Below, piece by piece: positions 34,486-40,913 of a stretch of 64,000 nucleotides of DNA. Where the stretch lies: the NCBI RefSeq assembly GCF_002287375.1, contig NZ_NPOA01000003.1, forward strand, positions 62,001-126,000. The letters run 5' to 3'. A program made the position numbers and the translations under genes. The notes under the pieces are model-generated. The model saw only the letters and a list, made by a program, of their open reading frames with translations, searched no databases and had not been told where the DNA came from. Within the stretch, counting starts at the first letter, position 1, and every line of letters begins with the position of its first letter. This stretch comes from Virgibacillus profundi. Its GTDB lineage: Bacteria > Bacillota > Bacilli > Bacillales > Amphibacillaceae.

Positions 34486-35244
34486 CTAGCCGGTTACCTG
34501 CAGATTTTGGACTTGAAGCACTCTAATAGTAAAGTTAAGCGTCATTTTCTCAACAATGTTTTGGAAAAATCCTTCACCTACAGGGCCGTCTTCGAAGGTT
34601 TCCCGATCGGTTGCTTCATCCCATTCAATGATATTATTTCTTACTAATTCACAGAATGGAAGGTCATTATATGCCTGTTCACTCTGTTGGTGGAATTGCG
34701 AAATGTCACTGGAATGAAAATGATCCTTTTCAGGGTAGCCAGCACCTAAATCTTTCGTTATGGCAAAGTCAAATTCAGCTCTTTCATTAAGTTCAGGTAA
34801 TCGCGCCGGAACATCGAGCGTGACTGTTGTCATACACTCAAAGGGTACCCTGGTTGTGAATGACTTCATTTCAGATGAGACGCATTCTCCGGATGAATTG
34901 AAACAAGGGGATGCGTATTGGATGTTTTTACGAACAAACCCTCTGATAAATAATGGGAATGGTCCAGTGCTTGCACCAGTTATAGCAGTAGTAGCATTTG
35001 TCATAAGACGACATTGAACAATCTCTACCCGTTTTTTGACATCTTTAATTTCTAAAACTGGATCGGGGAAAGTAATATTTGCAGATAGATGGCTAGTTAC
35101 TACAAACTCTCCTAAATTAACAGGAACCCTTATTCTTCGAGTACCGGTAAAGAATGGAAGATCTGTTGGTGCATTTGTACACTGTTCAAGGGACGCTGAT
35201 TGGTTTACGTTTACACAGTTATTCTGATTTTCATTTTTGCTCAC
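34486..35244 (-). CDS. CsxC/SPOCS-like spore surface protein
   Basis: This 252-residue protein has RIRVPVNLGEFVVTSHLSAN, then EIKDVKKRVEIVQCRLM, LFIRGFVRKNIQYASP and NNIIEWDEATDRE. Long stretches are shared with the paralogue at 33434-34249, including the Gln/His pattern of SDISQFHQQSEQAYNDLPFC. It lacks that paralogue's acidic tail. The GTG start has AAAGGAGG upstream. CATAGAATA at 35275-35283 (minus) matches the sigma-K -10. Probably a coat or exosporium component. Confidence 0.8.
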   Translation of the reverse strand: MSKNENQNNCVNVNQSASLEQCTNAPTDLPFFTGTRRIRVPVNLGEFVVTSHLSANITFPDPVLEIKDVKKRVEIVQCRLMTNATTAITGASTGPFPLFIRGFVRKNIQYASPCFNSSGECVSSEMKSFTTRVPFECMTTVTLDVPARLPELNERAEFDFAITKDLGAGYPEKDHFHSSDISQFHQQSEQAYNDLPFCELVRNNIIEWDEATDRETFEDGPVGEGFFQNIVEKMTLNFTIRVLQVQNLQVTG

Positions 35245-35274
35245 TTTTTTTCCTCCTTTTTTTTAACCTCACTG

Positions 35275-35283
35275 TATTCTATG
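35275..35283 (-). promoter_or_regulatory. Sigma-K-like -10 element
   Basis: On the minus strand CATAGAATA matches CATANNNTA, about 30 bases upstream of the GTG start at 35244. No convincing -35 was found. Confidence 0.4.
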
Positions 35284-35430
35284 CAGTCTGTTCTATTAAG
35301 GATGGTTGCTTGTATCAGTATAAACGTGGATTTTAAAGACAGATTACAAGTTCAAGTGGAAAAAATAAAAAAAGTAGGTACTGGCACAGCCCATCTTGTA
35401 TTGCATATGATTACAGAAGAGGAGGCAGAT

Positions 35431-36618
35431 ATGATGGTGAGAAATAATATTCTGGCTGTTGATATAGGGAACAGCTGGTATAAAGCTCTTGTATCAGACG
35501 GTGGCGAAATGTTTGAGTATCAGATGCCAAATGCAATCGCATTGTTTGATGAAGAATTATATGAAAAGCCGTACGATGATGAAGATATTGAGCTAGAGGA
35601 AAATTTAATTGTTGAAATTAAAAGTTCTTCATTCGTTGATAAACGAGAGATATTTTATATTGGTAAGGCAGCAGCTAAGCAAAGAAATGTGAGTTTTACT
35701 TCTTATAATAATCAGAAGACAGATGAAGTAAGGACTTATATACTATTATTTGCAATGGCAGCCTATCATACTTTACTGTCTAATCCATTTGATACGGAAC
35801 TTGAGTATAAGGTTGATCAATTAGGTGTTTCATTGCCTACGACGCAATATAAGGAAAATAAAGAACAATTTAAGGAACGTCTTATTGGTACACATACAGT
35901 AATCTTTCATAAGGTTCCAGGAATTAAGGAACCGAAAGAATCTGTAGTGAAACTAACTATTGAAGATGTAATAGTCGGAGCAGAAGGGGCTTGTGCATAC
36001 TTAGGCTTGACACGTGATCAGGATACACTAGCCATTACGAATGAGACACTGGTAGAAGATTCATTAAAGGGAATTATTATTGGAGACTTAGGTGGTGACT
36101 CTGTTGATTTTATAGGAATTAAAAATAATAAACCAGTTGCTTCTGTTGAAGGGGAAGCATTTGGAATCAATCCATTTCTTGATGTAATCATGCAAAAGGT
36201 TAGTAAAAATGAGTTGTATCAATTCAATTCGAGATCAGAACTTGAAGAGAAATTAGCAAAAGGACAGTCGGAGTGGTATGTAGAACCTTTTGCAGGAGTG
36301 AAACGGGATATAAGTAAATATATCATACCCCAGTTAAGGTCTCTGGCAATGAAGTATCTTGAACATTTTGATCGTGTACGCAGTAGGTCTAGTGAAATTA
36401 AGGGTGCAGCAAGATATATAGCTGTTGGTGGAGCAGTAGATATTGCACAAAGGCAAATTGAAGAAGCCGCAATTAAATGGAAAGAAAGAGGACGCCCGAT
36501 CGACCTATATTACCCTGAGGATATGGCAAACCTCAATGTTCTTGGACTAATGATACTGGCTAAAATGAACCAATTCAGGAATGAGAATATAGATGAATTC
36601 GCTTATACAAAAATCTAA
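35431..36618 (+). CDS. ParM/Alp-type actin-like ATPase
   Basis: This 395-residue protein has the actin-family phosphate-1 loop LAVDIGNSWYKAL (8-20), phosphate-2 loop IIIGDLGGDSVDF (215-227) and adenosine motif RYIAVGGAVDIA (328-339). This is the ParM/StbA/Alp pattern, and these proteins make dynamic filaments, usually for plasmid segregation. A small gene 17 bases downstream could encode its partner. It lies between spore-surface genes on the chromosome. The frame is open 77 codons further upstream with coding-like sequence, but GAGGAGG with ATG at 35431 is the best start. No parC-like direct repeats are obvious upstream. Confidence 0.8.
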   Translation: MMVRNNILAVDIGNSWYKALVSDGGEMFEYQMPNAIALFDEELYEKPYDDEDIELEENLIVEIKSSSFVDKREIFYIGKAAAKQRNVSFTSYNNQKTDEVRTYILLFAMAAYHTLLSNPFDTELEYKVDQLGVSLPTTQYKENKEQFKERLIGTHTVIFHKVPGIKEPKESVVKLTIEDVIVGAEGACAYLGLTRDQDTLAITNETLVEDSLKGIIIGDLGGDSVDFIGIKNNKPVASVEGEAFGINPFLDVIMQKVSKNELYQFNSRSELEEKLAKGQSEWYVEPFAGVKRDISKYIIPQLRSLAMKYLEHFDRVRSRSSEIKGAARYIAVGGAVDIAQRQIEEAAIKWKERGRPIDLYYPEDMANLNVLGLMILAKMNQFRNENIDEFAYTKI

Positions 36619-36635
36619 AGAATGGGGTGATGGAA

Positions 36636-37010
36636 ATGTCAAGAATATATACGGATTATCTCAACGAAACAGTATTAACTATTCCTGACAAATTCATCGA
36701 TGTCAAAACCGGGGAATCCCAATTAATCTCACAGGGGGTACAGGAACAATTAGAGTACCACGCAGAGAATAATACACTTATTCATCTCCTATTATCTGCA
36801 CTTGATGAATACCTCCATCCCCAAACCGTCCAAAGCGCTGGATCAAAAGAAATAATGATTGAATTACTTGAAATAAAAAAGATGATGCAACGTGGAAATC
36901 TTATAAAAAATGAGCCGAGAATTGATTTTTTGGTCAATAATAAAACACCCAACTCAAGTGAATTAGACTTGAAAGACATTGAAGAATTACTAGAAGCGTT
37001 TGGGGGATAG
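36636..37010 (+). CDS. Small partner protein of the actin-like ATPase (ParR-like position)
   Basis: This protein of about 124 residues is soluble and mostly helical (ETVLTIPDKFIDVKTGESQL, then EIMIELLEIKKMMQRGN). It ends in an acidic helix, LDLKDIEELLEAFGG. The final acidic stretch recalls ParR tails that contact ParM filaments. No clear ribbon-helix-helix motif is visible, so DNA binding is unproven. GGGGTGA lies before the ATG at 36636. It is co-transcribed with the actin-like gene and followed by a terminator. Confidence 0.65.
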   Translation: MSRIYTDYLNETVLTIPDKFIDVKTGESQLISQGVQEQLEYHAENNTLIHLLLSALDEYLHPQTVQSAGSKEIMIELLEIKKMMQRGNLIKNEPRIDFLVNNKTPNSSELDLKDIEELLEAFGG

Positions 37011-37022
37011 AAAATGTATGTA

Positions 37023-37051
37023 AAAGGTGAACCTTTATAAGGTTTACCTTT
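37023..37051 (+). terminator. Terminator of the actin-like operon
   Basis: AAAGGTGAACC (37023-37033) pairs with GGTTTACCTTT (37041-37051), with one G-U pair. Confidence 0.7.
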
Positions 37052-37052
37052 A

Positions 37053-37063
37053 TCTCTCAACGT
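37053..37063. repeat. Single copy of the TCTCTCAAC-type 11-mer
   Basis: TCTCTCAACGT follows the actin-operon terminator and precedes the CotZ-like gene end. It differs from the clusters at 5.1 and 12.3 kb in the last two bases, and again lies where two convergent transcripts end. Confidence 0.5.
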
Positions 37064-37069
37064 TTAAGT

Positions 37070-37678
37070 TTATAAATATACAGCTGGTAAGCATGTCACG
37101 GCACTAAAACATGAGAGGTCTACATGAATACAAATTCCTGTTCTGATGAGGTCATCTACGCATTTACCATCAATTTGACAACAAGGGCTACATGGATTGT
37201 GACTGCAATCTCCCTTGGAATCTGCTGAATATCTTAAATTAGATTTAAATGCTAGCAACTCAAGAACGGCGCAATTTCCATCAAGTTCTTTGATTTTAAA
37301 AATAAATGAGTCGATACATCTAAATCTTTTGTCCTTTTTTGAGCAACTGGAATATGTTACTACACCAGTACCCTTAAAAGGTTCGCATCCACAGTAAAGA
37401 ATGAATGGAATCGTATTTTTAGTTACCTTTTTTTTCTTTCCAAGCAAATCGTTTATGGAATCCTCACATGAAGTTTTGCAATGTCTATCATTTTTAGCCT
37501 TCTTCTGTGCTTTTAGTATTGCTTCTAATACATCCTCAACACAATTTTTATGATGTTTACCACAAGCTTTGTCATGGCGGCTGCAGCGGCTGCAGCAATC
37601 ATTATCCTTTTTATGATTTTGCTTTCTGCATTTAGATTTGTGGAAGTCATAGTTGTCTTTTTTATAAACCTGATTCAT
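37070..37678 (-). CDS. CotZ/ExsY-like Cys-rich spore coat protein
   Basis: This protein of about 202 residues has a His/Lys/Cys-rich N-terminus (CCSRCSRHDKACGKHHKNC), then CVEDVLEAILKAQKKA, typical of CotY/CotZ/ExsY. The rest has many Cys pairs (LYCGCEPFKG, CSHNPCSPCC, TGICIHVDLSC). Such proteins self-assemble through disulfides into the outermost spore layer. The ATG at 37678 follows GGGGGTG. Longer upstream codons overlap that SD. Placement among CsxC-like genes supports a spore-surface role. Confidence 0.85.
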   Translation of the reverse strand: MNQVYKKDNYDFHKSKCRKQNHKKDNDCCSRCSRHDKACGKHHKNCVEDVLEAILKAQKKAKNDRHCKTSCEDSINDLLGKKKKVTKNTIPFILYCGCEPFKGTGVVTYSSCSKKDKRFRCIDSFIFKIKELDGNCAVLELLAFKSNLRYSADSKGDCSHNPCSPCCQIDGKCVDDLIRTGICIHVDLSCFSAVTCLPAVYL

Positions 37679-38054
37679 ATCTTTCACACCCCCTAATATT
37701 ATATTTTTCCTCAATGTATCATACGTAGTTTAGTTGAATACTGCTTGATAATCCTGCCTAAAATATTAAATATAGTGTTATTGTCTTAGTTTAAGAAATG
37801 AATATTTCCAGTCACATTCTACCTACTTAATCCTAAAAATGAGACGTATTGCACTATAGATAACAATAACTAATCTCCCATTCAAAATGAATAGGAGATT
37901 AATTATTTCTATGGAAAAATAACTGCATATAGAAATCTCGGAATACAATGCTTTTGTACTAGAGTCAAGCGTACATTTTCCCTTAACTACACGAATGGAC
38001 AGTTCAAAACATACATCGTAAGCATTTACTGAGAGTAAAGGAGGTGAGAAGTTA
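37679..38054. other. Divergent intergenic region with one hairpin
   Basis: TAATCTCCCATTC (37871-37883) pairs with GAATAGGAGATTA (37889-37901). It is a good stem but not at a known transcript end. No ORF with SD was seen apart from the gene that follows. Confidence 0.4.
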
Positions 38055-38513
38055 ATGGTGAAGCAATTGCCAAATAGGTATTTTGATAGAAATGAATGTG
38101 AGGAGGGAATGAATAATATGGGTTATAATCAACAAAGATGTGGTTGCAGAAAATGCAATAATGATAAAGAATCATGCGTTTCGGGTATGAGTGACGCTTT
38201 AAGATACTTCGAAAATCGTAAGGTTCTTTTATTTGAAGATAGTGGAAATATAGTGTTAGGAAGGGTTAATGAGGTTAGAGATGGAGTAATTAGACTAGAA
38301 AATAGTGTTAAGTTTCTTGTGAATCCGATTATTGGAGGTGAAGATGGAATCCTTTACTTTGAACGACTATATATTTCTATTTGCAAAATTGAGGAATTTG
38401 CTCCTGAGTCAGCTATGGCCGTACCTGAATCCCAATCAGGTGGCATGATAGAAAGGTTAATAAAACAAGTTGAAGAATCGGGCGTGTGTTCTGGAGAACC
38501 ATGGAACAAGTAA
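38055..38513 (+). CDS. Cys-rich hypothetical protein, probable spore component
   Basis: This 152-residue protein has a Cys-rich N-terminus (QQRCGCRKCNNDKESC), then a small beta domain (KVLLFEDSGNIVLGRVNEVR). It ends in a mixed polar tail with one Cys. Two possible starts have strong SDs: ATG at 38055 behind AAGGAGGTGA, and ATG at 38118 behind GAGGAGG. I give the first. The middle part resembles Sm-like or CotO-type small folds only vaguely. Context suggests a spore-surface protein; function unknown. Confidence 0.6.
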   Translation: MVKQLPNRYFDRNECEEGMNNMGYNQQRCGCRKCNNDKESCVSGMSDALRYFENRKVLLFEDSGNIVLGRVNEVRDGVIRLENSVKFLVNPIIGGEDGILYFERLYISICKIEEFAPESAMAVPESQSGGMIERLIKQVEESGVCSGEPWNK

Positions 38514-38599
38514 TAGCAAAGTTATCAATGGCAGAAAGACGGCAGAAAAACGCCTATAAAATAGGCGTTTTTAAGTTGAACTTTTTTATCAAAGGTTAA

Positions 38600-38836
38600 T
38601 TAAGCAGCAAGTTTCCTACATGTCTCCGCACAATCAAAACATGCCTGAGCACATCTCTGACAATGGTCATGATCATGCTTTTTACATTCATTTCCATAAG
38701 CCTCGCATATTTCTGCACATGCTTTTGCTAATGGTGCTGCAAATGGTGTGCCACGCACTAAGGCCTGTTCCAGAAAAACTTTAAATATGTCTAACATACA
38801 TTCCCTTTTCCATAAAGAAGGTGATGCCTTTTTCAA
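38600..38836 (-). pseudogene. Decayed copy of the Cys-rich copper-binding protein
   Basis: The C-terminal about 58 residues (FLEQALVRGTPFAAPLAKAC, then CAEICEAYGNECKK and CQRCAQACFDCAET) are nearly identical to the intact protein at 40144-40473. The N-terminal half is lost; a short KREC shows where the match decays by indels, and the start has no SD. One Cys of the repeat (EAYGNEC, from ETCGNEC) is also lost. This is a truncated duplicate of a four-helix copper-binding protein. Confidence 0.7.
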
Positions 38837-39045
38837 AATTTACAGGCTAAGGCACTTTTCTTAAGCAGGAAAATTGTCCTTTACATAAAGGAATAGCGCA
38901 ATCCTTACCCCGAATATGCGCCCTTTAACTGTAGAAACAATTAAACGTTTACCTAATCCTTTCCATTTTATGAATAAAACTAATAGTTCGTGCATGTTTC
39001 CTTCCAAAAAACTCTTTTCAAATAAGTACTTAATCAAGTTGCTCG

Positions 39046-39741
39046 CTAGTAGTCACCTGATACCTGTTTGATTGTCTGCACAAAAAGTCCTTCCCTTTCC
39101 AGCCATTCAGCCAGAAAAACATCGCGGAAATTATCAACGCCCTGATTTTTCAGTTCATTTTTCAACCAGTCTGAGCTCTTCTGAATTTATACTAGTTCAT
39201 CATACAGCAATTCCCCATCACGAATTAGCGTTACAGGAACGTACACCGTTTTCGGGGATAGCTGTATATCCTCCTGCTGCAACTTCTGCTTCGATGTTTT
39301 TTTCAGGATACTGATTGATCCGTTTGCCTCAAGATAGCAATACGCAACTTCGCGGATTGAGAAAGTTTCGGATTGGCGCAGGAGGCTCTGAAGCTGGTTA
39401 ATATTCATGCGATTCTTTTTAAGCTGATCGCGATTGATAATGCCATTGTGAATCAACACCGATGGCTTACCCTCAGAAACTTTTCGGAACAGTAGGGACT
39501 TCTGGCTAAGAACTTCCACGGAAAAAATCATGATTGCCCACAGTGTCATGGAAAATATAATATATTCGACTCCGACTTTCTTATCATACAGCGCATTTCC
39601 CAGCAGCTCACTCAGAACAATCGCTGCGATGAAGGTAAACGGTGTAATCTGATCGATGATTTTTTTGCCAAGTACTTTAATTAAAATAAATAGGACGACA
39701 AATCCGGTAATCAGTTCTACTGTCAATGCTATAATATTCAT
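39046..39741 (-). pseudogene. DUF421 (YetF-type) membrane protein gene with one in-frame stop
   Basis: The first 184 codons give three helices (IIALTVELITGFVVLFILIK etc.) and the beta domain with IREVAYCYLEANG, ending RDGELLYDELV then TAA at 39187-39189. In the same frame the next codons read IQKSSDWLKNELKNQ, then GVDNFRDVFLAEWLEREGL up to TAG at 39046. That is the expected C-terminal end of the family (VFLAEW), and the restored length of about 231 residues equals B. subtilis YetF. So a single ochre codon interrupts an otherwise intact gene. Start ATG at 39741 follows GGAG. Confidence 0.85.
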
Positions 39742-40029
39742 ATGGGTCCACTCCAATCCAATAACCTTTTATCATGATTGCCAATTGGGCGAAAATTCAA
39801 CCGAAGTGGGCATGCGAAAACCCGCTCCAGCATGAAACGGGTTTACAATGTATTGGAATGTTCCAGTTTATCAAGATGTTCCCTTTGGATATACTCATTA
39901 AATTTGAGAAAATTTTTTTATGGGTATAGAGATTTAATAGTTTTTTATTTCATACTTATTCAATAAAGAAACATAAATCTGTATCAAAATTCAGAGTTCT
40001 GCTGACATCCTAAATATATTGAAAATCAC

Positions 40030-40072
40030 GGAAAAACCACCTAGGGTTATAACTAACTCAGATGGATTTTCC
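40030..40072 (-). terminator. Terminator of the copper-binding protein gene
   Basis: GGAAAAACCACCT (40030-40042) pairs imperfectly with AGATGGATTTTCC (40060-40072). AAACCCG...CGGGTTT at 39818-39844 is a second hairpin in the same 39757-40143 stretch, which otherwise holds no gene. Confidence 0.5.
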
Positions 40073-40143
40073 CATAGATAATTTTTCAAAAAAATTGTTG
40101 TTATGAATTGAAAAAGAAGCAGCATCTTTAAAAAATCCTAAAA

Positions 40144-40473
40144 CTAAGCAGCTAGCTTCTTACATGCCTCGGCACAATCAAAACATGCCTGAGCACATTT
40201 CTGACAATGTTCATGATCATGTTTTTTACATTCATTTCCGCAAGTCTCGCAAATTTCTGCACATGCTTTTGCTAATGGCGCTGCAAAAGGTGTATCACGT
40301 ACTAGAGCTTGTTCCAGAAAGCCACACATATCCGCACATTCCCTATCCAAACGAATGCAATCTCGCATCATATCAATATCAGTTTCCTTCAAACAAGCGT
40401 CATAGCAATGGTTACATGCTTCCATATATTCATGCAATGTTTGGATTAGCGAGCCGTATTTTTCATGAGCCAT
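40144..40473 (-). CDS. Four-helix bundle copper-binding protein (DUF326/Csp type)
   Basis: This 109-residue, all-helical protein has about 13 Cys lining the helices (ACNHCYDACLKE, REC ADMC, ACAEICETCGNECKK, CQKCAQACFDCAEACKK) and a His-rich KKHDHEHC turn. Csp-type proteins store many Cu(I) ions in the core of the bundle. No signal peptide, so cytosolic. TGGAGG precedes ATG. It is divergent from an HMA chaperone and a P1B ATPase, suggesting a common role in handling copper or another soft metal. Confidence 0.88.
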   Translation of the reverse strand: MAHEKYGSLIQTLHEYMEACNHCYDACLKETDIDMMRDCIRLDRECADMCGFLEQALVRDTPFAAPLAKACAEICETCGNECKKHDHEHCQKCAQACFDCAEACKKLAA

Positions 40474-40553
40474 TTTTATTACCTCCAGTTTTTATAGAAT
40501 AACTCTCCTAAATTAATCTTCCTCAAAAAAAGAATTTAAAACGTTTTATAAAT

Positions 40554-40579
40554 CTTGACCCACGTCAAGGAATCATTCC
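40554..40579. promoter_or_regulatory. Candidate metal-regulator operator
   Basis: Two adjacent palindromes lie between the divergent copper-binding gene and the HMA gene: CTTGAC-CCAC-GTCAAG (40554-40569) and GGAAT-C-ATTCC (40569-40579). They would suit a dimeric metal-responsive repressor or MerR-type activator, but no such regulator gene is adjacent. Confidence 0.5.
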
Positions 40580-40628
40580 AAAAACCAGCTTATACTTAAG
40601 ACATAGAAAACAAAGGAGAGAGTAAAAA

Positions 40629-40850
40629 ATGACAACAATCAAATTTCAATTAGAACCGTTAACTTGTCCATCTTGTATTAAAAAAATCGAAGGTAAATTA
40701 GGAAAGATGAATGGAGTAGAGGAAGCGAAAGTGATGTTTAACTCCAGCAAAGTAAAAGCAACCTTTAATACAGAACAGGTAACAGCAGAGGAATTACAGG
40801 AAATAATTGAAAAGTTAGGATATCCGGTATTATCAAGCAAGACAGCTTAA
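40629..40850 (+). CDS. Heavy-metal-associated (HMA) domain protein, CopZ-like
   Basis: This 73-residue beta-alpha-beta-beta-alpha-beta protein has the metal site LTCPSCIKKIEG (CxxC). The usual CopZ site is MTCxxC; here LTCPSC changes the first residue. The second half ITAEELQEIIEKLGYPV fits the fold. The next gene is a P1B ATPase that lacks its own N-terminal HMA domain, so this protein is likely its soluble delivery partner. AAAGGAG precedes ATG. Copper is the most likely metal. Confidence 0.85.
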   Translation: MTTIKFQLEPLTCPSCIKKIEGKLGKMNGVEEAKVMFNSSKVKATFNTEQVTAEELQEIIEKLGYPVLSSKTA

Positions 40851-40913
40851 GTTTACAGAGCTGCCCTTGCAAGAGGAGCAGCTCGATTCATTTTTCGAAA
40901 GGGGTAAATTAAA

